Shown: piece by piece, positions 17,767 through 26,389 of the stretch
How positions within the stretch are numbered: the first letter of the stretch is position 1
How the letters are laid out: each line of letters opens with the position of its first letter
From: Luteibacter pinisoli
Lineage (GTDB): Bacteria; Pseudomonadota; Gammaproteobacteria; Xanthomonadales; Rhodanobacteraceae
Direction of reading: 5' to 3'
Length of the DNA: 64,000 nt
Assembly: GCF_006385595.1 (NCBI RefSeq)
Contig: NZ_CP041046.1
Span: 1,674,001-1,738,000, forward strand
Notes under the pieces: generated by a model
Databases searched by the model: none
What the model was told of the DNA's origin: nothing
The model's input: only the letters and a program-made list of their open reading frames with translations
Made by a program: the position numbers and the translations under genes

Positions 17767-19417
17767 GGCGTCGTTCCTTGAGGATGTGCAAAAGAAGGCG
17801 CATGGCGCCCAGGGCGAGGGCGCCCGCCACCACGACGCACATGGCGTACGCGGCGGCCTGGGCCAGGAAGCCGTTTTCGTCCAGGCGCATGACGCTGACC
17901 GAGGCCAGGCTGGTGTCGGCGGTGACCAGGAAGATCACGCCCGAGAGCGTCACCATCGAGCGCATGAACAGGTAAAAGAAGGTGGAAATCGCCGCCGGCG
18001 CGGTGAATGGCAACACGGCATCGCGCAGCACCTCGCGCGTGCTTCCGCCAAACGCCGCCACGGCGTCTTCCAGCGCATCCGGCACCTGGCGCATGCCGGT
18101 CTGCATCGTGAGGAAGGCCTGAGCGTGATAGTGGTAGAGGCTGCACGCGGCGATGATCAGCAGGCTGCCGTGCAGCCAGCCCGACCACGGGCCGTGGTTG
18201 AAGGCCATGACATAACCCAGGCCGATGACCATGCCCGGCACCGCGGCAGGTAGCGAGGCGATGAACTGCACCGGGCGCGCGACGGCCGCCGGCGCCTTGC
18301 GCAGGCCGGCGCACAGGGCGAACACCAGCAAGGTACCCGCGGCGGCGGCGATAAAAGCCATGCTGAGCGAGGTGCCCACCGGGCCGAAGCCTTCAGTCAG
18401 GCCGGTGTAGTTCGCCAGTGTCAGGGCCTGCTGGTAGGGCCACAGCTTCACGAACGAGACGTAAGCGACGGTGCCGACGACCGCCACCATGGGCAGCAGG
18501 GCCAGCAGTGCCACCAGCGCGAGGACGACATCGCGGCCGGTGTGATGGGCCGGTACGAGGGCGCGGCCCGGGCTGGCGTCGCCACTGTCCTGGCGGCGTT
18601 TCGCCATCCGGCCCAGCCATACGGAGAACAGGGCAGGCAGCAGCAGGAACATGCCCAGCGTCGCGCCCATCGCAAAATCGAGCTGGCCGACCACTTCGCT
18701 GTAGATCTCCATGGCGAGCACGCGGTAGTTACCACCGACGATGACCGCGCTGCCGAAGTCCGTCAGCGTTTCGGTGAACACCAGGAAGGCGGCGGCGATC
18801 AGCGCGAAGCGCAGGCGCGGCAGGGTCACGTCGATGAACTGCCGCCACGCGGTCGCGCCCATGGAAGCTGCGGCGTCGTAGTGGCGTGCCGGCGTGCGGG
18901 CCAGTGCGGCTGAAACGATCAGCACTACCTGCGGCAGGCCATACAGGGTGTTGGCGATGACCAGGCCAGTGAACCCGTAGATATCCGTGGGCAGGCCGGT
19001 GAGGCGATGCACCAGGCCGTTGCGCCCAAGCAGCAGGACGAGGCCAAGGCCCAGGACGAGTGACGGGGCGAGCATCGGCAGCAGCAGGGCCGCGCGGATC
19101 AGTGCCTTGCCCGGCAGGCGCGAGCGATGCAGCGCCATGGCCAGGCCAAGGCCGAGCAGCATCGTGCAGAACGTCGTCGCCAGCCCGGTCTCCAGGCTGT
19201 GCAGCGCAGCGCGCGGCAGGCCCGGATCGTCGAACAGCCGGGCGTAGTTGCCCAGGGTGAAGGCACCCGACGCATCCGTCAGGCTGCGCCAGGCGACGGT
19301 CGCCAGCGGATAGAGGAAGAACGCGAGCAGCCCGAGGCACGGCACGGCCAGCAGCAGCCACGCGAGCGAGCGCGTGTGCGGCACTGTGCGTGGGGCGGCG
19401 ACGGCGTTCACGCACAC
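17756..19417 (-). CDS. ABC transporter permease, fused two-domain (2-aminoethylphosphonate/iron type)
   Basis: Inner-membrane channel of 553 residues with two fused permease domains. Each half contains an EAA-type loop that docks on the ATPase (AAASMGATAWRQFIDVTLPR in the first half, AVAAFGGSTREVLRDAVLPF in the second). About a dozen hydrophobic segments are visible. The fused form occurs in putative 2-aminoethylphosphonate importers and in related iron importers; the partner binding protein points to the former. It overlaps the ATPase gene by 10 bp and the DeoR gene by 11 bp. The start is an uncertain GTG (19417); a slightly later start is possible. Confidence 0.87.
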   Translation of the reverse strand: MCVNAVAAPRTVPHTRSLAWLLLAVPCLGLLAFFLYPLATVAWRSLTDASGAFTLGNYARLFDDPGLPRAALHSLETGLATTFCTMLLGLGLAMALHRSRLPGKALIRAALLLPMLAPSLVLGLGLVLLLGRNGLVHRLTGLPTDIYGFTGLVIANTLYGLPQVVLIVSAALARTPARHYDAAASMGATAWRQFIDVTLPRLRFALIAAAFLVFTETLTDFGSAVIVGGNYRVLAMEIYSEVVGQLDFAMGATLGMFLLLPALFSVWLGRMAKRRQDSGDASPGRALVPAHHTGRDVVLALVALLALLPMVAVVGTVAYVSFVKLWPYQQALTLANYTGLTEGFGPVGTSLSMAFIAAAAGTLLVFALCAGLRKAPAAVARPVQFIASLPAAVPGMVIGLGYVMAFNHGPWSGWLHGSLLIIAACSLYHYHAQAFLTMQTGMRQVPDALEDAVAAFGGSTREVLRDAVLPFTAPAAISTFFYLFMRSMVTLSGVIFLVTADTSLASVSVMRLDENGFLAQAAAYAMCVVVAGALALGAMRLLLHILKERRHVA

Positions 19418-20409
19418 ACCCAGGCGCCGCGCAGGGCATCGATGGAGACGGATTCGCCGGAGACCAGCGTGCTGCGCCCGTGCAGTTCCGCCGTGAGGCG
19501 CTGGCCACGCCAGGCGATGCCGGCGCGGGCGACATTGCCGAGGAAGGTGACATCGGCCACCACGGCATCACCGCGCGGATTCGCTTCCACCACGAGGTCT
19601 TCGGGCCGCAGGCAGAGCTCCCACGTCGCATCCGCACCCGGCGGGCGGCGCTCGAGGAAGCCGGGCATCACTTCGCGAACGAAGGCGGTAGGCAACAGGT
19701 TGGCGCGGCCGATGAAATCCGCCACGAAGCGCGAAGCCGGGCGCTCGTACAGGTCGCGCGGCGAGCCGATCTGTTCGATGCGGCCGGCCTTCATGCAGAC
19801 GATGGTGTCGGCCAGGGCGAGGGCTTCGTCCTGGTCGTGCGTCACCATGATGGTGGGGATGCCGAGCGAACGCTGCAGCGAGCGAATCTCACCGCGCAGC
19901 TGGCTGCGGATGGCCGGATCCAGCGCGGATAGGGGCTCGTCGAGCAACAGCAAGGCCGGTTCGGCGGCGAGCGCACGGGCCAGTGCCACGCGCTGCTGCT
20001 GGCCCCCGGAAAGCTCGTCCGGGAAGCGCCCGCCAAACCCACCGAGCCCCACCTTCGCCAGCAACTCCGTGCTGCGGGTGGCAATGGTGGATGCCGGCAC
20101 GCCGCGCAGGCGCATGGGGTAACCCACGTTCGCCGCGGCGGTCAGGTCGGGGAACAGCGAATACGACTGGAACACGATGCCCATGCCGCGCTCGCGGGCG
20201 GGCAGGCGGGTGATGTCGCGGCCGCCCAGGTGCACCTGGCCAGCGTCCGCCTCGGTCAGGCCGGCGACGATACGCAGCAGCGTGGTCTTACCGCAGCCGC
20301 TCGGGCCCAGCAGGCAGACGAAATCACTCGCACCCGCGTCAAATGACACGCGGTCCAGCACCGTGTGGCCATTCCAGGCCTTGCTAACCTCCTCGATGCG
20401 CAGATGCAT
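19408..20409 (-). CDS. ABC transporter ATP-binding protein (PhnT/PotA-like)
   Basis: Powers the importer in the cytoplasm. The 333-residue protein has Walker A GPSGCGKTT (35-43), Q-loop FQSYSLFPD, signature LSGGQQQRVALARAL (133 on), Walker B LLLLDEP (153-159) and the switch histidine in MVTHDQDEAL. A C-terminal TOBE-like regulatory region (about 240-333) is present. It is the second gene of the operon, 29 bp downstream of the substrate-binding protein gene and overlapping the permease. The sequence alone does not tell phosphonate, iron or polyamine use; context favours organophosphate. Confidence 0.9.
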   Translation of the reverse strand: MHLRIEEVSKAWNGHTVLDRVSFDAGASDFVCLLGPSGCGKTTLLRIVAGLTEADAGQVHLGGRDITRLPARERGMGIVFQSYSLFPDLTAAANVGYPMRLRGVPASTIATRSTELLAKVGLGGFGGRFPDELSGGQQQRVALARALAAEPALLLLDEPLSALDPAIRSQLRGEIRSLQRSLGIPTIMVTHDQDEALALADTIVCMKAGRIEQIGSPRDLYERPASRFVADFIGRANLLPTAFVREVMPGFLERRPPGADATWELCLRPEDLVVEANPRGDAVVADVTFLGNVARAGIAWRGQRLTAELHGRSTLVSGESVSIDALRGAWVCA

Positions 20410-20438
20410 GAACCCTCCTCCCCCAGCAACCCGGCGCG

Positions 20439-21440
20439 TCAGCGCGTCAGGTGCTTGAACCGTGCAATAAGTGCCGCGCGCTCGCGCGCCGCTGCTTCAA
20501 AGTCGCGCGCGGGCAGGTGGTCGACCACATTGGCCGGCAGTCCCGCGCGCCGTTGTTCGTCGGTGGGCGTGCTGCCCGGTGCCGCCACGATTTCCTTGTA
20601 GCCGCGATAGAGCGCGGCCGCGGCCGGCGAAGCGGTCCAGTCGAGGAAACGCTTTGCATCCCCGACGTTGGCCGCGCCCTTCATCAGGGCCGAGCCTTCC
20701 AGTTCGTAGCCCGTGCCATCGGCAGGCAGCACCATCGTCACCGGGTAGCCCTGGTGGATGGATTGCATGGCCGAAAACGCAAACGAAATGCCGATGGGAA
20801 ACTCGCCGATGCGCGCCAGCTTGCACGGCGCGGAGCCGGACAGGGTCACCTGACCGATGTTCGCGGCGATGTCGGTCATCAACTGCATGCCCTTCGCATC
20901 GCGGCCGGCATCGCTGAGCGAGGACAGCACCATATAGCCCGTACCGGACGATGCCGGATCCGGCATGGCCAACTGGCCGCGGTACTTCGGCGATGCCAGG
21001 TCGCGCCAGGTGCGCGGCATGGGCAGGCCGTGTTCGGCGAGCGCTTCGCGGTTGACGCAGAGCGCGGCCATGTAGCCCGTCGGCGCGAACCAGCGGCCAT
21101 CGTTGCCACGAAAACGCGCGGGCAGGGCGTCGATCGCCGTGGTGTGCACCGGTTGCAGCAGGGCCGCGATGCGCGGATCCAGCAAGTCCGTGGCCGCCAT
21201 GCCCCACACCACATCGTTGCGTGGCTCGGCGCTTTCGGCGAGCAGGCGGGCAGCGAGGTCGCCACTGGACAGGCGCAGCACGTGGACGTCCACATCGGGC
21301 AGCGCCTGTTTCGCGCCGGCCAGGTACGTGGCGATCTCATCGCTCTCCAGCGCCGAGTACACCGTCAACGTGCCCGCATGCGCTGCCGTGCACAGGGCTA
21401 GCAACGCGGTGACACTGGCGATGGCGTGGACTGGACGCAT
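20439..21440 (-). CDS. Periplasmic substrate-binding protein, PhnS2-like (putative 2-aminoethylphosphonate/organophosphate)
   Basis: Captures the solute in the periplasm. 333 residues with a signal peptide ending AAHA-GTLTVYSALE. Blocks such as NDVVWGMAATDLL, MPDPASSGTGYMV, SGSAPCKLARIGEFPIGISF and TWRDLASPKYRGQL match the family annotated as putative 2-aminoethylphosphonate binding proteins. No phosphonate-degrading genes (phnW, phnX, phnA) are in the window. A phospholipase C and a phosphatase are encoded divergently, so the real ligand may be a phosphoester such as a phosphorylated polyol or choline. First gene of the operon; start 21440 chosen for the intact signal peptide. Confidence 0.85.
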   Translation of the reverse strand: MRPVHAIASVTALLALCTAAHAGTLTVYSALESDEIATYLAGAKQALPDVDVHVLRLSSGDLAARLLAESAEPRNDVVWGMAATDLLDPRIAALLQPVHTTAIDALPARFRGNDGRWFAPTGYMAALCVNREALAEHGLPMPRTWRDLASPKYRGQLAMPDPASSGTGYMVLSSLSDAGRDAKGMQLMTDIAANIGQVTLSGSAPCKLARIGEFPIGISFAFSAMQSIHQGYPVTMVLPADGTGYELEGSALMKGAANVGDAKRFLDWTASPAAAALYRGYKEIVAAPGSTPTDEQRRAGLPANVVDHLPARDFEAAARERAALIARFKHLTR

Positions 21441-21613
21441 GCAGGACCCTGGGGTTATCTCGCAACCGGCGGGGTGGAAAAGTTCACCCACCCGTGTGTC
21501 GTTTTGGGTATATTTGCAAACATGTGGATTCGCGTCCACAGGAGAATTTTCGTTTTCGTCATTAATGTGAAACGTGCGGACGCTATGCCGCGCACGTCTT
21601 CCTGGAGTCCAGC
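21441..21613. promoter_or_regulatory. Divergent control region with candidate operator
   Basis: Separates the ABC operon (minus) from the phosphatase/phospholipase pair (plus). It contains a 6-bp perfect inverted repeat, TGTGGA-N6-TCCACA (21523-21540), an 8-bp palindrome TTTGCAAA (21513-21520), and a tandem TTTTCG TTTTCG (21547-21558). Tandem TTTCG-like boxes are common operators for DeoR-family regulators, so these are the best candidate sites for the DeoR protein encoded at the operon end. Assignment is inference. Confidence 0.5.
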
Positions 21614-22411
21614 GTGACCGTCCATGCCCCGCTGTCCGCCGCTGAGCGGGCTGAGTTCGAAGCGTTTGCCACGGGCATCGCCAACAATGCACGCGCTTTA
21701 TCTCTGCCGCGTTTCCGCCGCCCGGTCGATGTGACCCTGAAAGGCGACATGAGCCCGGTGACCGCCGTGGACCGCGGCGTGGAATCCATGCTGCGCGAGC
21801 GGATCGAGCTGGCGTGGCCGGCACACGGGTTGCTCGGCGAGGAATACGGCGCCAGCCGCGTGGATGCGGAATTCGTCTGGTCCATCGACCCGATCGACGG
21901 GACGCGCAGCTTCATCTCGGGGTGGCCGCTCTGGGGCACGCTGATCGCGCTGCTCCGCCAGGGCCAGCCGGTGCTGGGCATCCTCGACATGCCCGCGCTC
22001 GACGAGCGCTGGATCGGCCATGTGGGCGTGGGCACGACGCTGAACGGCCTGCCGTGCCGGGTAAGTGCCTGCCGCAGCCTGGCCGATGCCACGATGTACA
22101 CGACCACGCCGGACATGTTCACGCCGGACGAGTGGGCCGCTTTCGACCGCACCAGCCGCGCCGCCTACGCGCGCCGCTTCGGTGGCGACTGCTACAGCTA
22201 CGGCATGCTCGCGTCCGGTCACATCGATGCCGTGATCGAGTCTAATCTCATGCCGTATGACTACCTGGCCATTGCGCCCGTCGTGGAAGCGGCCGGCGGC
22301 GTCATGACTGACTGGGAAGGACGCCGGCTGGGCCTCGACAGCGGCGGAAGGGTCGTTGCCGCCGCGACACCCGAACTGCATGCTGCCATCATCGCTTCGC
22401 TGAAGGACTGA
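21614..22411 (+). CDS. Inositol-monophosphatase-family phosphatase (histidinol-phosphatase-like)
   Basis: A 265-residue Mg2+-dependent phosphomonoesterase. The family metal-binding motifs are GEEYG and WSIDPIDGTRSFISG (about 75-105), with a C-terminal LMPYDYLAIAPVVEAAGG block. It has no signal peptide, so it acts in the cytoplasm on a substrate that must first be made or imported. Databases often call such proteins histidinol-phosphatase, but no his genes are nearby. Translation starts at a GTG with TGGAG six bases upstream. It lies 7 bp before the phospholipase C gene and opposite an organophosphate-type importer, suggesting dephosphorylation of an imported phosphoester. Confidence 0.85.
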   Translation: MTVHAPLSAAERAEFEAFATGIANNARALSLPRFRRPVDVTLKGDMSPVTAVDRGVESMLRERIELAWPAHGLLGEEYGASRVDAEFVWSIDPIDGTRSFISGWPLWGTLIALLRQGQPVLGILDMPALDERWIGHVGVGTTLNGLPCRVSACRSLADATMYTTTPDMFTPDEWAAFDRTSRAAYARRFGGDCYSYGMLASGHIDAVIESNLMPYDYLAIAPVVEAAGGVMTDWEGRRLGLDSGGRVVAAATPELHAAIIASLKD

Positions 22412-22418
22412 GTCGTTT

Positions 22419-24539
22419 ATGGTTTCCCGTGATCGCCGCCGGTTCCTGCAAGGCGCAGGCGCCACCGTCGCTGCCTCGCTCATCGCGCAGGGCTTCCCGG
22501 CGTCGATCGCGCGTGCCCTCGCCACGGCACCGGACCGCCGCACGGGGACGATCAACGATGTCGACCACGTCGTGATCCTCATGCAGGAGAACCGTTCGTT
22601 CGACCACTACTTCGGCAGCCTGCGTGGCGTGCGTGGTTTCAACGATCCGCGCGTGCTCGAACTGGGTAACGGCGATCCGGTGTGGAAACAGCCGACCACC
22701 GCGACACACACGAAGTTCTGGAAGTCGCGTGGCATCGGCGCGGACGTCGGCTGGGTGTATCCATTCCACCTGGATACCCGGGCCAGCGGTGACCACCACG
22801 AAGGCACGGACCATGGCTGGAGCACCGGGCACGGTGCGTGGAACCTCGGCCGTAACGACCGCTGGATCGAGCAGAAGCAGGATGTCCTCACCATGGCGCA
22901 CCTGCGCCGCGAGGACGCCGCGTTCCACTACGCGCTTGCCGACGCATTCACCGTCTGCGACGCGTACCACGCCTCCGCGCTTGCGGACACCGCGATCAAC
23001 CGCATCTACCTGTGGAGCGGCACGTCCGATCCCTCCGGCCGCCTGGGCACGAAACCCAATGGCCCGGGCACCGAAGAGCGCGCCAACACCAACGGCTACA
23101 CCTGGACGACGTACCCCGAGCGCCTCGAAAAAGCCGGCATTTCGTGGCGCGTCTACCAGGGCGGCACGGGCGAGCCCGGGTCGCCCACGGACAACTACAC
23201 GGACAACTCGCTGGAATTCTTCGCGGCCTACCAGGTGAAGGAGGGCGCGGATCCGAACAGCCCGCTGGTGCGCAACGGCGTCTCCACGCATACCCTGCGC
23301 GACCTGCGCAACGATGTGGTGCATGGCCGCCTGCCGCAGGTGACGTGGATCGTCGCGCCGTACAAGTACAGCGAGCATCCCACGTCGTCGCCGGCGGATG
23401 GTGCGTTCTACATCCGTGCGGTGCTCGATGCGCTCACTGCGAACACCGCGGTGTGGAGCCGCACGGCGTTGATCCTGAACTACGACGAGAACGACGGGTT
23501 CTTCGACCATGTCGTGCCGCCCGCGCCGCCGCTGAAGAACGGGGAGGGCGGCAGGGTATCCGCCGCACTCGTCGACGGCTTGCGTGATGAGGTGATGGAC
23601 CTGGATGCGCATCCGCGCATTTCCAGCCCCATCGTGCCGGATAGCGACCCAAAGGGTCTCCAGCCCGTGGGGCTCGGTAATCGCGTGCCGTTGATCGTCG
23701 TCTCCCCATGGACGCGTGGTGGCTGGGTGTGCAGCGAGACCTTCGACCACACGTCGGTGCTGCGTTTCCTCGAGAAGCGCTTCGGTGTGGAAGAGCCAAA
23801 CATCAGCACCTGGCGCCGCGCGGTGTGCGGCGACCTCACCAGCTGCTTCGATTTCGCCGGTCGCCACGATCATCGTGTACCGGCGATCGCCGTGCCGCAC
23901 GGTTCCGATGGCAAGGCGCCCATCACCGTCCCGGCGGCGCAGGTGATGCCGGTGCAGGAACCGGGCACGCGGCCGGCGCGAGCGCTTGGCTACGCGTGGA
24001 CGGTGGAGCACCGCCTCGATGCGCAGCAAAGCCGCGTTGTCTTCAACAACACCGGCGTCCTCGGCGCGGCTTTCCTTGTTTACGACGGCCTCGATCGCGA
24101 TGCGCCGCCGCGCCGTTATACGGCAAGCGCCGGCGAGCGTCTTGAAGACAGCTGGCCGCTGGCCGCGCGTGGCGACGCGTACAACCGTCGAATCCACGGC
24201 CCCAACGGCTACTACGCGGCACTGCGCGGGTTTGCCGACGATGCGCTGGAAGCCACGGTGCGCGGCGTGAGCGGCCAGCGCGAGGTGGACGTCGCGGTAA
24301 GCAATGCGGGCACGTCAGTCGTGGCGTGCCGTGTGGGGAACGCCTATGGCAGCGCGGCGCCGCGGGAACTGACGCTGGCACCGGGCGAGACGCAGACCGT
24401 CACGCTGGACCTCACCGCTAGCGCTGGCTGGTACGACGTCTCCGTCACCAAGCACGCTGCCCCGGGCTACCTCCGCCGCTACGCCGGCCACCACGAAGAC
24501 GGCAAGCCGGCGACCAGCGATCCCGGTCCTCGGGCCTAG
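22419..24539 (+). CDS. plcN: Phosphocholine-type phospholipase C, Tat-exported
   Basis: Hydrolyses phospholipids outside the cytoplasm, releasing diacylglycerol and a phosphorylated headgroup. The 706-residue protein opens with a twin-arginine signal (RDRRRFLQGAG). The phosphoesterase domain begins VDHVVILMQENRSFDHYFGS, with HASALADTAINR and LNYDENDGFFDHV further on. Two C-terminal beta domains of the bacterial PLC type (DUF756) run from about residue 500 to the end. Whether it prefers choline, ethanolamine or inositol lipids cannot be read here, so the gene symbol is tentative. It is cotranscribed with the phosphatase. Its TAG stop overlaps the stop of the convergent TPR gene within a CTAG tetramer. 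Confidence 0.88.
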   Translation: MVSRDRRRFLQGAGATVAASLIAQGFPASIARALATAPDRRTGTINDVDHVVILMQENRSFDHYFGSLRGVRGFNDPRVLELGNGDPVWKQPTTATHTKFWKSRGIGADVGWVYPFHLDTRASGDHHEGTDHGWSTGHGAWNLGRNDRWIEQKQDVLTMAHLRREDAAFHYALADAFTVCDAYHASALADTAINRIYLWSGTSDPSGRLGTKPNGPGTEERANTNGYTWTTYPERLEKAGISWRVYQGGTGEPGSPTDNYTDNSLEFFAAYQVKEGADPNSPLVRNGVSTHTLRDLRNDVVHGRLPQVTWIVAPYKYSEHPTSSPADGAFYIRAVLDALTANTAVWSRTALILNYDENDGFFDHVVPPAPPLKNGEGGRVSAALVDGLRDEVMDLDAHPRISSPIVPDSDPKGLQPVGLGNRVPLIVVSPWTRGGWVCSETFDHTSVLRFLEKRFGVEEPNISTWRRAVCGDLTSCFDFAGRHDHRVPAIAVPHGSDGKAPITVPAAQVMPVQEPGTRPARALGYAWTVEHRLDAQQSRVVFNNTGVLGAAFLVYDGLDRDAPPRRYTASAGERLEDSWPLAARGDAYNRRIHGPNGYYAALRGFADDALEATVRGVSGQREVDVAVSNAGTSVVACRVGNAYGSAAPRELTLAPGETQTVTLDLTASAGWYDVSVTKHAAPGYLRRYAGHHEDGKPATSDPGPRA

Positions 24540-26023
24540 GGATTCTTCGCCGCCGCGTCGGCACCATGCAGGGAGCCCGCGCGGCCGGGCGCCTGGGCCA
24601 GCGCATCCTGGAACGCGGCCAGCGCCGGGCCCGGCTTGTTTTGCGCGAGCAGCAGCTCGCCCAGCTGTTCACGCGCCGGCACGATCGGCCCCGGCGTCAC
24701 CGGGCGCTTCTCCAGCGCGTCTTCCTTTTCGGCTGCGTCGCGCATCAAGGCGGTCGCCCCGGCGTCGTTACCGCGCGCCTGCGTGGCCCACGCCGCCACC
24801 TCGGTGGCGAGGATGCCGGTCTGGTCCGCCCAGTACATATCCCCGGACGTCCTCAGCCGCGCTTCCATCGCGCGCAGGCGGGCGGCCTGTGCATCGGCGT
24901 CGTCCGCGCGCCCGGTACGGGCCAGGCCCAGGCCCTTGGCCCACACCGGGATGGCCGCCACGGAATCCGGCGCGCCTTGCGGTGGCGCCAGGGCGATCGC
25001 TTCCTTCCAGTGCTCGCCCTCCACGGCGACGCGGACCGGCATGGCCGCGCTGGCATAGGCAATCGCGAAGTTGGTCATGTCCAGCTTCGGCATCGCCTTC
25101 ATGTCCGCGATCACCTGCCGGGCTTCTTTCTCGCGACCGGTCTGCACATAGGCATAGACGAGATAATCCATCGCATGCAGCTCGCCCATGATGTCGCCCT
25201 GCGCACGCGCGGCGGCCTCGGAAGCGAGGTTGGACCGGATCGAATCGTCCCACAGGCCGAGCCGCGTGAAGATGTGCGACGGCATGTGCAACGCATGCGG
25301 TGCCGAGGGCGCGATGCTGGCGTATTTGCGTGCCGCATCCAGCCCATGCGACGCCAGTTCCGCGCTATCGCTGGCGTGGATCAGGTAGTGCGCGATGCCG
25401 GGATGATCAGGGTGCGCCTTGAACAGCGGATCGAGGATCGCCACCGCCTGCTTTTGCCGGGCGTGTGTCTTGTCGGCCATGGAGGCATTCGAAAGAAGCG
25501 CTACCGCGTAGAACACCTGGGCCTCGAGATCGTCGCGATGCTCGCTGGCCAGTTTGGCCATCGCCTGTTCGTAGGCCTGCGTCCGCTGCTCGGGCTTGAG
25601 CGCGGGGTTGGCCTGGAAGAGCAGGGCAACGGCGTGGATATAGCCGCGCTCGCGCGCCGCCGCCGGCTGCAGCCGCACGGCTTCCTGCGCTTCCTTTTGC
25701 CCGAGGGCGAAGGTCTCCGGTGGCAGGGCGGGCTGCCACACCGGGTGGAAGTACGTCATCGCCAGGCCCCAGTGGGCCATGGCGCAGCGCGGATCTTTTT
25801 CAGCGACGTCGCGGAAGGCTTTCTGGGCGGGGCCGTAGGCGAAGGAGTGGAGCAGGGCGACGGCGCGGTTGAACGGTTGCTGGACGGCGGGTGCGCAGGA
25901 GATGGGGAATGCGATGGTGCCGAGTTTTTCGGGTACGCCGTGGTCGTGGTCGTGCATTTCCTGGGCGTAGCCGGGGCCCGTGCAGGCCAGCAGAAGCAGG
26001 AGCAGGCGCCTTGGAGCGATCAT
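24536..26023 (-). CDS. Exported tetratricopeptide-repeat protein
   Basis: A 495-residue protein with a short signal peptide (MIAPRRLLLLLLACTGPGYA) and a histidine-rich start of the mature part (EMHDHDHGVPE). The body has TPR-like helices, for example FNRAVALLHSFAYGPAQKAF, CAMAHWGLAMTYFHPV and HYLIHASDSAELASHGLDAA. Similar proteins occur widely in Xanthomonadales with no established function. I placed the start at 26023 because the signal peptide begins there and AAGGA lies upstream. Its stop overlaps that of the phospholipase gene (convergent), so the two probably terminate within each other. Confidence 0.8.
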   Translation of the reverse strand: MIAPRRLLLLLLACTGPGYAQEMHDHDHGVPEKLGTIAFPISCAPAVQQPFNRAVALLHSFAYGPAQKAFRDVAEKDPRCAMAHWGLAMTYFHPVWQPALPPETFALGQKEAQEAVRLQPAAARERGYIHAVALLFQANPALKPEQRTQAYEQAMAKLASEHRDDLEAQVFYAVALLSNASMADKTHARQKQAVAILDPLFKAHPDHPGIAHYLIHASDSAELASHGLDAARKYASIAPSAPHALHMPSHIFTRLGLWDDSIRSNLASEAAARAQGDIMGELHAMDYLVYAYVQTGREKEARQVIADMKAMPKLDMTNFAIAYASAAMPVRVAVEGEHWKEAIALAPPQGAPDSVAAIPVWAKGLGLARTGRADDADAQAARLRAMEARLRTSGDMYWADQTGILATEVAAWATQARGNDAGATALMRDAAEKEDALEKRPVTPGPIVPAREQLGELLLAQNKPGPALAAFQDALAQAPGRAGSLHGADAAAKNP

Positions 26024-26136
26024 CTCGGGTCCTTCAGGGCTCCCCTTCGAAGGGGGAACGGGCACTGTATGCCAGCGGGGCCTGAGGGCCTATCTGCTAT
26101 ATGGCTAAGCCTTGCGGGTGTTGCGCGTGTCGCGGG

Positions 26137-26316
26137 GCGGGGTCGGCAAGGCCCCTCGTGCCGCCGGACGCAGTCCTTGCGGAGCGGGCCGTAGATCCGC
26201 TTTCCGAAACCCTATCGGTGCGCGGCCCTCTGCTTACGTCGGCCCGAGGGGCCTTGCCGACCCCGCTGCGACCGATACAGTTCCCTGGGGCACAAGCTAC
26301 ACCGCCGCTTTGTACG
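26137..26316. repeat. Long-stem repeat R1, copy A
   Basis: Part of the 366-bp gap 26024-26389. Segments 26137-26162 and 26241-26266 pair as a 26-bp stem with a single mismatch (26159/26244). The 78-bp interior contains a 5-bp stem (26179-26183 with 26196-26200) and a block GCAGTCCTTGCGGAGCGGG shared with copy B at 38615. Homology with copy B runs on to about 26316. Three stem positions differ between the copies, and in each case both strands changed so that pairing is kept. Short open frames here are incidental. Confidence 0.85.
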
Positions 26317-26389
26317 AGCGCACCTTTTGCGTTTACGCCCTTCAGGGTGCGGCATCTTTCGCCCAAACGCTCAGGCCCCATCGTGTGGT

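Noticed and set aside
20439..21440. Ferric iron binding protein (FbpA) identity for the periplasmic protein
   Set aside because: The general fold is shared, but the specific blocks fit the putative 2-aminoethylphosphonate group better, and the divergent genes concern phosphoesters.
22389..24197. A 602-codon open frame on the minus strand opposite the phospholipase C gene
   Set aside because: Low-information Arg/Val/Ala sequence; the plus-strand frame has a Tat signal and phosphoesterase motifs.
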